Assembly (NCBI GenBank): GCA_910890315.1
Contig: CAJVGD010000001.1
Span: 1,178,001 to 1,242,000, forward strand
Source of the DNA: Serendipita indica DSM 11827
Lineage: Eukaryota > Basidiomycota > Agaricomycetes > Sebacinales > Serendipitaceae
Reading direction: 5' to 3'
Length of the DNA: 64,000 nucleotides
Each line of letters begins with the position of its first letter. Position 1 is the first letter of the stretch. Shown here piece after piece: positions 1 through 10,860 of this stretch. The position numbers and the translations under genes are program-made. Under the pieces are notes generated by a model that saw only the letters and a list, made by a program, of their open reading frames with translations, was not told where the DNA came from and ran no database searches.

Positions 1-1550
1 TCAAATCCGGGTTTCAATGTATGTCGATCTTCATAATGTTGTGTCACTGACCTTTTATAGTGGGCATGCAGTCCGGCATCTACAGAGCTCGAAGCAATCG
101 TAATGGACTGGTCTGCGAGGCTTCTCGGTTTGGACGAGAAGTTTCTAACGGCATCGGGCAAAGGCGGAGGTGTTTTGCAGGTACACTGCTCCTGAAAGGC
201 TCTTTGACTCAAGTTTTGATCATATCCAGACAACTGCATCAGATGCTGCTCTACTTGCGACAGTAGTTGCACGTACAAACTACACAAAACTTCATCCAGG
301 TGTGGCAATGGAGAAACTTGTCATCTACGGTACTACGCAAACACATTCCCTTGGAGCCAAGGCTGCTCTTATCTTGGGTGTCCACTTTCGTGCGTTAGAG
401 GTCAAAGCAGAAGACAACTTTTCGCTTCGTGGGTCAACTCTCCAAGCCGCACTCGATGAAGACCGAGAGAAGGGACTTCATCCATATATCTTGAGTACCC
501 CGGATGCTTGTCGTAAGAAGTCACCCCTGAATTCCTTCTAGTTGCCACTGTCGGAACTACATCGTCTGGAGCTGTGGACAATATCGATGAGATTGGAGGC
601 GTTTGTCAGTTGTGACTCCACACCGTTGATGAGTGCTCACGTATTTAGTGACCGCCGAACCGTCTATCTGGCTTCACGTTGATGCCGCATGGGCAGGCGT
701 TGCATTCGCACTCCCAGAATATCGCCAAACCGGTCGCCTTGACGCGATTAACAAGTACGCTCACTCCTTTTGTACCAACTTTCACAAGGTATCACATCTC
801 CCTGTTTCTCAGTGACGACTGACGCTTGGATGGAGTGGGGACTCGTGGCATTTGATTGCTCCACATTCTGGGTAAAGGACCGTGTCCTCCTCACTGATTC
901 CCTAGATGTGACGCCAGAGTTCCTGCGAACGCATCATGGTGACTCTGGTGAGACACGTCGCGCGACCTACCTTCAAAAGCTGATGTTTTAATAGGCATGG
1001 TCATAGATTATCGTAATTGGCATCTCTCTCTTGGCCGAAAGTTCCGTTCACTCAAGCTCTGGTTTGTACTTCGAGCGTTTGGAGTCGAAGGCTTCCGAAA
1101 GCACCTCCGAAATGTCAGTGACGCGTGTGGACGGGCCCTGTCACGGTTTGCTCCATCTGCTCATCGCTCTGCTTGATATATTCTCGCTCACACTTGATCA
1201 AGGGTATTGATAATGCCAACGCGCTTGCAGAGCGCGTCAAGCAGTCAGACGTCTTCGAACTGGCCACCCCGCCGACGCTTTCACTGGTCGTATTCCGAAT
1301 AGCCCCTCAAGCTCTCGTTGGCAAGAAAACGCCAAGTGATACCTCCATAGGTGCCGAGTTGAATACTCTAAACCTCAAGCTACATGAAAAGACCACATCT
1401 GACCTCTTTCTAACGAGGACAGACCTTGGGGGTGATATTTGCCTAAGGATGTCAGTTGGAGGATTAAGGACGGAGAAGAGACATGTATTACATGCATTCG
1501 ACGTGTTGGAGAAGGCGGCAAAGGACATATTGAAAGACAGTTCGACGTAG
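1..1550 (+). CDS. Aromatic-L-amino-acid (DOPA/tyrosine-type) decarboxylase, 5' end outside window
   Basis: PLP-dependent group II decarboxylase that turns an aromatic amino acid (Dopa, Tyr or Trp) into its amine in the cytosol. Seven exons are visible: 61-180, 230-494, 542-604, 649-788, 836-947, 995-1113 and 1203-1550 (1167 nt, frame intact). Family landmarks in order are '[11 protein letters not shown]', '[13 protein letters not shown]' (after splicing, 'IATVGTT'), '[10 protein letters not shown]' with the Asp that pairs with the PLP ring nitrogen, 'NFHKW' with the PLP lysine, 'FDCSTFWVK', and '[14 protein letters not shown]', whose loop Tyr favours decarboxylase over aldehyde-synthase activity. 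An intron follows directly after the PLP-lysine codon. The acceptors ending 'gatggag' and 'gatcaag' are weak. The N-terminal part lies upstream of the window. Substrate cannot be told from sequence alone. Confidence 0.9.
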
Positions 1551-1591
1551 ATTGATTTGTACCTTAGCCACACGAGCCATTGTCCGACAAT

Positions 1592-2141
1592 ATGGCGAGC
1601 GTGTCTGTAAATACACTTCAGAAGAATCTGGAAGCAGCTACTCGAAAGTACCAAGACTTGCAAGATGATCTATCCAAAGCAGTCGAGGCTCGGGAACGAC
1701 TAGCAGCACAGCAGGTGGAAAGTGAGAACGTTAAGAAAGTGGAGTAGTTACGCTTGCTTTACTTCAAATGTTTATGGATTCCATATCAGGAATTTGCGGG
1801 GTTGAAGCCCGAAAATACCGTATACAAGCTCATCGGTCCCATCCTAATCCCTCAGGATCAATCAGAGGCGAAATCAAACGTCGAGAAAAGACTGGATTTC
1901 ATTACTGCGGAACTGTATGTATTTAAAATTGACTGATGAGACGCTTCTCATGGTTTTCAGGAAGCGAGTAGAGAATCAGATCACGGAAATCGGGGAACAG
2001 AGTGAAAGAGCGAAGACAGAGGTAAGAATTCGCATACGGGATCATGCAACCTAAACGCCTTGACATCCCAAGTAGATTGTGCAGATTCAAACCGCGTATC
2101 AAGCTCTACAACAGCAAAAGTCATCTGAATCATCAAAGTGA
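1592..2141 (+). CDS. YKE2: Prefoldin subunit 6
   Basis: Beta-type subunit of the hexameric prefoldin chaperone, which hands nascent actin and tubulin to the CCT chaperonin in the cytosol. Four exons (1592-1738, 1790-1914, 1961-2021, 2076-2141) give 132 residues, the usual size for this subunit. The N-terminal coiled coil has 'LQKNLEAATRKYQDLQDDL', the central hairpin has 'VYKLIGPILIPQD' followed by 'EAKSNVEKRLDFITAEL', and a second coiled coil ends the protein. The start ATG lies only 41 bp after the stop of the decarboxylase gene on the same strand, so the upstream gene's 3' end and this gene's promoter must overlap. The next gene downstream is convergent. Confidence 0.92.
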
Positions 2142-2296
2142 CACGTCAATAGAAGTCCTCGATCCGTATATACCTGTGTTATCTCCACCCGTAAGGATGA
2201 ACATGGGCTATACGCATAGAGGAAATTGAAGCACGAAAGGGGGTAGAATTTGATCATACAACGATACATCTGTGTGAAGAAGGGAAACGAATGAAC

Positions 2297-3273
2297 TTAA
2301 GAGACCAGTGAAATGCTGGAAATGGTCGTGGAGTTCTCGGAACTCGTCTCCGTTCCTGAGCTTGCCGAACTCGTTGATGAGCTCCGTGCGTCGGAGGTGT
2401 TGGCGGAATAACCTTGATGAACGCTCTGATGAGTCCGCTGTCGCAGATAATCAAAGAACAACCTCCGGTTCGTAAGATCTTCTGCCAACTTTTGCATGTC
2501 ATCGGCTACACGCATAACCTATTAACTAGCTAAGCATCTGGAGCGTGACAGAATATATGGATAGGACAAACCTCCGGAACCAGCGGCGATTCGAGGGGGT
2601 CCATATCACAGATAATGCGGGCGATATCAACGTGAAATCGCGGCTCGATGCGTCTCAGGCGGCGTGCGAGATGCTCCCATTTGTACAAAATGTGGCGCAA
2701 CGACTCGGGAGCGTTGTAACTGGTAATTGGGATGGTGTAATCGGCATGCTTCAGGCCGTAGGTGTCGATTTTCACCAGAGGGATCTCACATACAGGTGAT
2801 TCAGCGTCTGTATATATCGCCGACCAGAGTAGGTTAAGAGCAGGACCTGAGATAATAACCTTCGTCAGCACGCTTCAGATCAGGTTGTTGATTACAAATT
2901 AGGGCGTACCACAAATGTTTGGGTCTTGACGAGCTGCCCATACCATTTCTGGTACAATTAGACCATATGGCGGGGAGATATCCAGGAGCAACTCGAGTCT
3001 CCATGCCAATCCCTCGATGATCGTCTCTTCGCCATACACAGAGAGTTCCTCTGGAACTGGTGACGACAGATCCCAATAGGACTGGCGGGCCACTCTCCTC
3101 GAGGGTTGCACCAGCACAGGTGGCTCAGTCGTCGGTCGACCAACCTTCACTTGCGTACTGTCAGTCGTACGGGCGGTGTTTGAAGAAGAGGCAAGGGATG
3201 CAGGCGGTGCGCGTAGACTCTTTCGTCGAGTCGAAACCGAGAATCGATGGCTGAGCGAGGCAACCAGAGACAT
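2297..3273 (-). CDS. Hypothetical protein, three exons
   Basis: Not recognised. Exons 3273-2910, 2846-2572 and 2518-2297 join in frame to 286 residues using good GT..AG sites: donor GTACGC with acceptor TCTCAG, and donor GTTTGT with acceptor AATAG. The N-terminal ~60 residues are basic and Ser/Ala/Thr-rich, which could be a mitochondrial presequence or just disorder. The middle is more hydrophobic and ordered ('YWDLSSPVPEEL', 'LLDISPPYGLIVPEMVW', 'GPALNLLWSAIYTDAESP'). The C-terminus is a Ser/Thr-rich tail. No transmembrane helix or catalytic motif is obvious. The gene is convergent with prefoldin 6, with 155 bp between the stop codons. Confidence 0.55.
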
Positions 3274-5883
3274 GGCCTACAAACGAGCAGCGAAACAACT
3301 CTGCGTCAATATAGGAGGTAGTAAAAGGCGACAAGGTAGCAAGTTGATTCTCGCAAGCTAGGAGCTGGATATAAGGCGGTAAATAGCCGAGCAATATTGC
3401 TCAGGCCAGACTACGCCGTCGCACGGCATTAGCCCTGAATGGCAAGTTGGTCATATTATATTGGACATGTGTAGCAATTTGATCGGTGCATAACGCGAGG
3501 AAGAAATGACGATGGCGATAAGCCTCCGTTGTCGGAGGGCCCTATTGATGATATTAATGAAAGGCTTGAGCCAGGGGATAACCCTATGTAAACTAGCCTC
3601 ACCTACTCACAGGCTAAGTGAATGTGAGCCTTCGAAGTGCAGGCTGCCCGTTTGTCAGCCAGTCAGGAAATTGCGACTGCGCAGATGTCTGAGAAACAAT
3701 GAAGTAACTCAGAACAGTTGACGGAGCACAAGTGGGCAATTTCAGGGTTTGGGGACCGCATCTAAATGAGCTAGACATTAGCCTCGGAGTTGCGAAGGTC
3801 CTGTGATCAATAAGGTCCGAAAAGAACTTGACGGTCTCAAAAGTATGACATGTCAGCGAGTAGCTGTCGTCAGTCTGATGGCCAGCGAAGAAGTTGGACT
3901 TGAAAGGATTCATTTGGGAGTGTATAGTCATCTCCTCTGAAGGTGCGGTAGCAAGTTATCTTGAGAAAGTCTATCGAGTAAGCCGAGTCTTAAGCATCAA
4001 TGATACGAGACGGGAAGGAGGGACCCCAAACACATCATTCATACGATATTCAAGACGTATTGAGTTTGCGGGATTAGTTGAAGCTGTAGAGGAGATGCGC
4101 GAGGTGTCGACGAGAATTCCCAGGGTGCTTGCTGAAAGAAAGACGCGCGTTGATGTTAGTAATTAGAGTTAGTTCTTTCTTGGCATCAGAACCTCCTTTG
4201 TACCTATATTTCGATGTATTCTTGGCATGTTTCTCGGTTTGGACCGTTCTCAGAACCAAACCGAGCTATATAAAATCGGATTCCAATCCAGTGAACTGCT
4301 GCCTGTGATGATCTGTAGTATTCCTGCGGGGACGGTCGTCGAGGTTGGGAAGAGAGTCGGGAATCACCTTGACGCAGACCACTTGTTGAATTGTCCATCG
4401 GCAATAGGCCCTCGCCTGGATGAGGGTACAGCAAAGATATGAATGAACCTACCTGTTCTCTGCTGCAGAATCGATGCGCTCCGCCGAGAGCGAATACGAG
4501 TATCAAGGGGCAGGCAGATTATACGGCGCCAAATTCGTTCCCATACATAGCAGGGAAGAGGTCGATCCTTTCTTGAGAACACAGTGCGTCACAAGGGCGA
4601 CCCAAAACCAGGAAGGCCAGGTCAAATACCGTCAGCTATCATTGGATGCTGTTTTTACACCAGCTATTATGATGGTGAGCACAGAATATCGTGGTCTCGA
4701 TAGAGTTCAAGGTTCTTCAGCATACGCTTGAGAGGTGGTCATCGTCGGCTCACCCGTCCAATTGAACGGGTTATCGATAATGTCAGGAAACCCAGACATC
4801 AAGCGCCAGTCGGGGGCAATAGTGACACTCATCATTGACCATGCAGCACCTGTATTGGTTGCTTGACGGGAGGACGAGGGGATATCCGTACCTCACATGC
4901 GTCATTCGGCTTTGGCTTTCTCAATGAGAAGAGTCATTCTTCCAACACCCTAACATGAAGGAAGCCTACACATCAGCAAACCGGGCTGGTCAAGACTACT
5001 TGCCGGAGTAGAGGTTGCTCAACGGTGATGCTTTCTTGCGGAGGTGCTAGTTTGCACGCGAAGACATCATCAGTTGGTGGGTTGAAATGTCCTCATGGGC
5101 GAACAAGGGTATCGCAAATACTCTACACCCTACCATTACGAACGTTGGAACTATTTCGTCCCGGATTCGTTTGGTCGGCGTCAATTACGCATCCTTGAAG
5201 ACTTCATAGGTCTCCAGGAAGGTGAGGCTTGACCGATACGGATGCGAGAGGAGGCGGTGAACCTCGAGGCCATGGGCTCAAACTCAGCGCCTTGGTCGCA
5301 ATCCACGCAAAACTCTGTCGAAATTTCGAAAATATTCTTAATTTTTTGATCTACTATCGGATATAATTGATTTGACGACCTTTACTACTTGCCACCAAGA
5401 GAGCCGTACAAGGCGAATCCTCGTATATAGCGAGCACGGGCGCTGGAGGTCAATCGGAATAGCCTGATCACTGCAATGCGGCATGCCGTGGAAGGTGTCG
5501 GGATGGTATACCCTCCAAAGACTACACGCGCCAATTAAATTCCGCTTCCTCCGACGTTGATTACGCCGTACTGCATGTCACAAATCAGAGTCGTTGCCCA
5601 CTTTGAATACTTTGGTTTGTACCTCGAGGCGCGCGTCGTGGCCCAGCGCCGAGGGATCGACTTCTGTTTCAGCATAGGGAGGCGTGAGCTGTGGAGATGG
5701 ATATAAGACGCGGTGTTCTCTCCCAGAATCAGTCGCCTCGAGAAACTACATTACTTCTTGTTTGTTAGCTCCCATATTCTCAAGGTCCTGTTCAACAGAC
5801 AGTCCTTTGCCTCACCTTATTCCCCGACGCCCACATACCCTTTCACCAATTCGCCACTTTTCTTGCCTTATCCCCTCCTCATC
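3274..5883. other. Long stretch without a supported gene
   Basis: No reading frame here can be assigned to a family. Two short stretches look weakly protein-like. One is a 45-codon plus-strand frame at 5094-5231, Tyr/Arg-rich and ending in a possible donor (GAAG|GTGAGG). The other is minus-strand around 5690-5560, where 'AETEVDPSALGHDARLEVQ' is readable. Neither connects to further exons with any confidence. The segment may hold decayed genes. The last ~180 bp contain a TATA-like 'gatataag' near 5699 and the CT-rich leader of the next gene. Confidence 0.4.
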
Positions 5884-7195
5884 ATGAATCACAAAGACGA
5901 TATCCGGGATGCCAACCGTCCGCAAGGTATGATTGAAGTAGAGACAATTTTTGTCAAGCCTCGCTCACCTAACTCGCAGGGTATGCTCATGGATGGCCTG
6001 CCGGTTCCTTCTATCAGTCAAGCTCTCCTCGCATATCTCATCTTACGTCCTACGCAATGAATCAACAGCACCAAATGACCCATTGGGTAGCCGAGCCTAT
6101 CCATCTGGAGTCGGACTACTCTCCATCCAATGTTTCTCACACGAGCTTTCCATCTCATCAAAACCTGCCATTCTCCTACAGTCAAGGATCCTCCCAAGGC
6201 GCGCAAGCGTCCCCTCACTACTCTCCAGCGTCCACAGTCGGGCCCTATACTCCTGTGCCATTCAGCACGCCCTCCGCCTCACTCGCTCAATTTCCGCGCT
6301 CGTATAGCTCGCCGAGGCAACCCCGTATGGACATTGACGAAAGCCTCCCAGTTGATGTTCGCAATGCGATGCAAGCAGCCTACGCCTCGCAGGAGTATGC
6401 CCAAGGTGAAAACGTCCCAGCGGACATTCTTTTGCCAACTGTTCAAAAAGTTGATAAAGACCTATGGCGATGTCGCATCTGGTAAGCTATCTTCCGCCTC
6501 ACTCCCCACCCGCTCTGGCTGACGGATTTCTCAGCAACAAGGACCACAAGCGTCGAGACCACACTTTGACACATGTGAGAACGGCACACCTCAACAACAA
6601 GGGCTTCCGGTGCCAGTATGAAGGATGGTATGTGATCTTATGACTGTACTGTTCGCAACTGAGCCCTTGGGGTTTAGCGAAAGTGCTTTTGGGCGCAAAG
6701 GTGACTTGGAAAGACACGAAAACACGACACATCAGAAAAATTACGACGAAGCCTGCCCATACTGGTAAGTTGCCGTGCTTCGCTTGGAGAGAAGGCTCAC
6801 CGTCTGGATTCCCCGTTTTAGCCAAACTCAGCTTCATCGCAAGGATAACCTTTCGCGTCATGTCAAGTCTTGCAAAGCTGTTGGGATTGCCCATCACCGG
6901 CGGGGGGCTTCAGGAGACCTAGGAAGTTCATCCCTAGAGGCTTCGTCTAGCTCCTATTACCCGCGCAGCAGCACCGAAATCGCTCGTCCATACCGCTCAA
7001 CTCGTCAAAATCCTCGTGGAGAACATGGAGCCACGCCATACCCAACGGTACGCCATGGCTCATTTCGGGGTCATGGTCACCTACTCGCTTTCAACTATCC
7101 CGCCGCAGCGCATGCCTGATGTCCTGTTTCCTGTTTACCACGGACAGACGCATGCGCAGTCACTAGGGGTTTCGCCTAGTGTCAACGGTGGATGA
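5884..7195 (+). CDS. C2H2 zinc-finger protein with three consecutive fingers
   Basis: Probable nuclear DNA-binding regulator. Exons 5884-5926, 5980-6481, 6535-6627, 6678-6764, 6822-7047 and 7109-7195 give 345 residues. A Ser/Pro/Tyr-rich N-terminal half (low complexity, likely activation region) precedes three fingers: 'CRIC...HTLTHVRTAH', 'CQYEGC...RHENTTH' and a C2HC finger 'CPYC...RHVKSC'. Each of the three finger introns falls inside the codon of the second cysteine (TG|C). If the fifth exon is not spliced at 7047 the frame stops at 7119 instead. A further extension is possible: a strong pyrimidine tract and 'tattttcag' at ~7311 could join to a coding-like segment ending in TAG at 7624-7626 ('VDAYYEPVGLGLLDVEP'). 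The target is unknown. Confidence 0.75.
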
Positions 7196-7449
7196 GAGCG
7201 AGTAGTTGACGATGCCGTTCAGTATAGTACTCGCGTTTCCTTCGTACTTTCGCTCACTCCTTTCCCTTCCTTCCCTTCCCCTCTCCCCTTTTTCCGTCTT
7301 GTATTTTCAGGGCTGATGCTGATCCACTGGCTTTCGCGATTCTCGCATGCGCTCGTTACCTCGACCCATCAACACTCTAGATTCCCTCACGTCCTTCTCG
7401 AACCAAATCCATCACCTCACGCTATTCCTTATCTCAAGACCAATCTCTC

Positions 7450-7626
7450 ATGGCCTCAGCTACGACCCCGTCTCCTGTCGACGCCTATTACGAACCTGTA
7501 GGACTCGGCCTCTTGGATGTTGAACCGACAGCTATCCCACATCTATGGCACCCACTTGTCCCGCAGTACGACCAGCAGTTCTATAACGTCCCTATTCCCT
7601 CGTTTATTCCCGACGGTTGGTTATAG
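7450..7626 (+). CDS. 58-codon frame, possible last exon of the zinc-finger gene
   Basis: An ATG-started frame reading 'VDAYYEPVGLGLLDVEP' and 'PQYDQQFYNVPIPSFIPDG' has protein-like composition. It stays open upstream to ~7380, where 'cactctag' could be an acceptor. It may be the distal coding exon of the upstream C2H2 gene rather than a gene of its own. No family is recognised. Confidence 0.3.
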   Translation: MASATTPSPVDAYYEPVGLGLLDVEPTAIPHLWHPLVPQYDQQFYNVPIPSFIPDGWL

Positions 7627-8198
7627 ATCTTGATTCCCGGTATGTGGTATCTGTTGCCTCGCCGCTTGACGCTAAATCACCTGTTCCAGTGCCATTCGTA
7701 CTTTTCTATTATTCCTCTCGTCTCTTTTCTCCGTTTGCTATCATTTCTCCGGTACAAAGAATCTTCTCTCGAAAGACACTTTATTGTTCTCGCTCGCTAA
7801 ACCGGATTGGCGATCCTTTCTCCAAATTCGCTTCGCTCTTTCATCCTTGTTTATTTCGAATGTCCCCTTTGACTTCGACCCTCACGCTCATTTCGTTACT
7901 TCGTATGTATCTTGTATCTTCAATCCAACGTGCTTCGAGATGAAAACTAAGCCCATACTGAGGGCTTTTCGTTGACCATTGTCTCAAAGCCCTGGCTGAG
8001 CGCCGAAAGTTTACCCAGCTTCTTGCCATTGTGGCCCTGAGCCGCAACGTGAGAGCCGGTAATTTGTTAGACAGGCGATGAGAATCAATAAGAGTGCGAA
8101 TAGCAATGCGATAAATATGTGCTCTCTGGTGGGCTGTATCAGGCCTTCGCCAGAATATAATGGGGACAGGATTGCACTCACACAAATTTGGACCAATC
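7627..8198. other. CT-rich spacer between convergent genes
   Basis: The first ~300 bases are pyrimidine-rich (3' UTR or alternative leader). The rest lies behind the OPA3 stop on the other strand. I see no further gene. Confidence 0.5.
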
Positions 8199-9144
8199 TC
8201 ATCGGCTGCCGCGCCCCGATTCATCTTCGGTGGTTCCTGTCCCAGCCTTTGGATCCGATGAAGTCGATTCTGCGTCCAGCGCTGCTCGAGACTTGTTATA
8301 GTAATCGATCAACGCGGATAGCTTGGTCGGACCAGTTGCTGTTTGCACAGAGGCAGGTTTGAATTTGTCCACATCAGGTTGTGGAAGCTGAATAGGATTT
8401 TGCTCAAACTCTGCCCACCCCCCTCGTAGCCCAATCTCTACAACGCGCAGCAGAACCCTCGAGAGTTCGTCGTTTCTACACAGATTCAGTCAGGGTGTAT
8501 CACAAACTTCAATATTTCCGCCTCACCTCGTCGTTTCTACACGAATGTCCGTTCCCAAGCTCTCCAGGTGCTCATTGAGCGCATTGACTGCGACGGTGAG
8601 CTCACCCATCTTTGATTCGAGTGCCTCTAAGCGATCATCGACACCATCTCTTCGTTTTGACTGATTTCTCGATGACCTCCACGTCTCTGCTATGATCAAA
8701 CCTGCTGCTACCGAGAACAGGAAGCCTTCTGCCAGGAAGTTGGAACCGTTCTGTATTGCTCTGGACAATGAGTCGTGAATCAGTTACGAATAACCGAGAA
8801 GGAACAGTGGCGTACTTTGCGTCGTTTAGAGGTTTGACTTCGCTATGGGTCTGACCGAGCATCGTCTCTCGAAATCGAATTTCAGTTCGCCATAGAGCCT
8901 GAGCGAGGCTAATACAAAACGTTCGAAATCTTTGGTTCCTGTTCCAATATTATAAGTGGACAAACGCCGCGACTGTTTGATTCTCTGAGCATTTCGACTT
9001 ACGATCTTGCGTAGGTCTTGAGCTGCTCGGAGATAGGTTTTGCAATTGTCTATAAAGTCAAGATGTTGTCAGTTTTCTGACGAGTCTGATGGATTTCCGT
9101 CGGCATACACGAATCGCAAGCGTTGCAAGCTTGACGCTGGCCAT
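8199..9144 (-). CDS. OPA3: OPA3-like mitochondrial membrane protein
   Basis: OPA3 family proteins sit at mitochondrial membranes and affect mitochondrial shape. Exons 9144-9109, 9049-9003, 8938-8816, 8760-8527 and 8475-8199 give 238 residues with intact frame. The start 'MASVKLATLAIRTIAKPIS' is the family N-terminus. The core 'AIQNGSNFLAEGFLFSVAAG' with 'IIAETWRSSR' is the diagnostic hydrophobic block, followed by a coiled-coil segment ('RLEALESKMGELTVAVNAL'). A final exon adds ~92 residues with 'GGWAEFEQNP' and an acidic, Ser/Thr-rich tail. The start faces the next plus-strand gene across 274 bp, so the two probably share a promoter region. Confidence 0.88.
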
Positions 9145-9418
9145 TGGGACCCTCGTTGGTGTTAAGAATGAAAAAAGAAGATAAATATAGGCTTCTAGTA
9201 CACGACGTCGCGAAGTGGAATATAGCCAGTGATGGAACGCGTTTCCTCGGCAGGGTTCAAAAGAGTCAACAAAGCAACTCCTTCGACCCGACCAAGTCCA
9301 GTACTTCGGCTCTTCTCCTGTCCATCAACAGTTCAGTTGGTTTTAAATCCAATTCCGCACCATCTACTTAGGTTTCTGCAGAATATAGAACGTCGAAGCT
9401 ACAATCAGCCGTTCGTGA

Positions 9419-10420
9419 ATGAAGCGAACTCGAATCTCCCTTCACGAGCTTACTGCTCTTCAAGTCGACATCGACGGCAAGCGTGTTCAACCGCCTGGCC
9501 GTCAAGGCAAGAGCGCCGCATCAAGGAGAGACATTATGGGCAATGTCATCAATCCTCGTCCATACAAACGTAGACACCACCTGAAATCTGTCGAGCATTC
9601 ACATTCTCGTGACGAAATAGACGGGGACGTGGCTGCTTCTAGTTTGACGGAGTCAATTCGTGCTGCGTCTCCATCAGCTGGTTTAAGATCTGATGGAGAT
9701 GGAAAACAAGAATCAAAGAAGCGCAAGAGAGACGAATACTTCCCAGGTGTTCTCCCATACCTTCACCCTCCCAAACGACATCGCTCAGGGACACCTGATA
9801 ACTCTAGTGAGGATGAAATGCCGTCATCGGTGAGTAGCAAGTACCCCAAGTCGCGAGTTGAAAATGACCAGATGAAGGATCTGTTGAAGACGATTCATCA
9901 TTACGCGGGCGCATATTACGACGAGAGAGGAATGTTGACCGCCAGTCAGAGCCTGCACGCAAAGGAACAGAGAGAGAGGCGAGACCAGTCTACGATGGCC
10001 GACGAGCGAGCGGATTCGGTCGGCAGTAAAGAATCTGCGGAGGATATAGGAATGCAGCAGGAAAAACCCAGCCAATCCCAGATTAGAGACATGTACCGCG
10101 CCTTTGATGGATCAGCTCTACTCTTTATTGGTGAGCGCTTCGGATGGTATCTTTCGTTTTCTGATTTCTGCATAGGCATGCTGGTCCATGAACACGTTGT
10201 ATCTCGCATGAATCGTCCCGATCCCCCTCTGGATGAGTGGGAAAAGCGTGTGCAAGCAGACAAAGAACGCGTGCGACGGTTGCGAAAACCCCGTAGGAAA
10301 GTCAAGCAAGAGGAGGAGGAGGAGGATGCAGACGCGGACGAGGTCGACAATGAAGGCGGCAGCTCTGATGAAGAAAAGCTTGAAAACGTAGAGAGTGACA
10401 AAGACGATATGGGGGGTTGA
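9419..10420 (+). CDS. Unknown nuclear-type protein with acidic tail
   Basis: Not recognised. Two exons (9419-10130 and 10176-10420; 45 bp intron with GTGAGC and GCATAG) give 318 residues. Without splicing the frame stays open. Visible parts are a basic cluster 'KKRKRDE' (likely nuclear localisation signal), a helical block around residues 140-165 ('QMKDLLKTIHHYAGAYYDER'), a short hydrophobic segment formed by splicing ('FDGSALLFIGMLVHEHVV'), and a highly charged Glu/Asp-rich C-terminus. Composition suggests a chromatin or transcription protein; this is inference from composition only. Its promoter region is shared with OPA3. Confidence 0.6.
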   Translation: MKRTRISLHELTALQVDIDGKRVQPPGRQGKSAASRRDIMGNVINPRPYKRRHHLKSVEHSHSRDEIDGDVAASSLTESIRAASPSAGLRSDGDGKQESKKRKRDEYFPGVLPYLHPPKRHRSGTPDNSSEDEMPSSVSSKYPKSRVENDQMKDLLKTIHHYAGAYYDERGMLTASQSLHAKEQRERRDQSTMADERADSVGSKESAEDIGMQQEKPSQSQIRDMYRAFDGSALLFIGERFGWYLSFSDFCIGMLVHEHVVSRMNRPDPPLDEWEKRVQADKERVRRLRKPRRKVKQEEEEEDADADEVDNEGGSSDEEKLENVESDKDDMGG

Positions 10421-10860
10421 CTCGTGACACTTGGGCAAGGGATCGACGGTGGCGGAGATCGAGGAGTAAACCCGGAACGACCTTCCTCGACGTGCAAATC
10501 CGGGTCTGTTGACCTTCCGCCGACCACATTGTGGTTCATAGTTTTGCCAAGCCAAAGCATCTCCGATCAAGTTCCTTGAGCGCTGCTCGCACTTTTTGGA
10601 TCGTGTAGCCCGCCTAGGGGAAATGTAAAAATGTTCAAGATATAATCTGGGATTGATCACGATTTATCCCTGTTTTTATGGCGATGGTTGACTGACCAAG
10701 ATTCGAGGTTCTGTTCGCTGGTCGGGATTCGCACCGGCGATTAGAGCGCTTATCTGCGGTCAACGGCAGCCTGGAGTGACGGTCGCCATAGGACTATAAG
10801 ATCTGGACACCACCGGTCTGTGCTCAAACCCACACTTGGAGCCGACGCTCTCCTACAGAA
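10421..10860. promoter_or_regulatory. Promoter region of tandem surface-protein copy 1
   Basis: Holds the module seen before copies 1, 3 and 4: a 20 bp block starting 'ggtcgggattcgca' at 10720, then ~70 bp of shared spacing, then a TATA box ('ctataag') at about 10794, 60-70 bp before the ATG. Further upstream, 'acttgggcaaggga' and 'ccgccgaccaca' also recur before copy 2. Confidence 0.65.

Noticed and set aside
10720-10740. The 'gggattcgcaccgg' block looked like the reverse complement of a tRNA T-loop
   Set aside because: It recurs in the same place before three tandem genes, next to a TATA box, and lacks the rest of a tRNA. A promoter element is the better reading.
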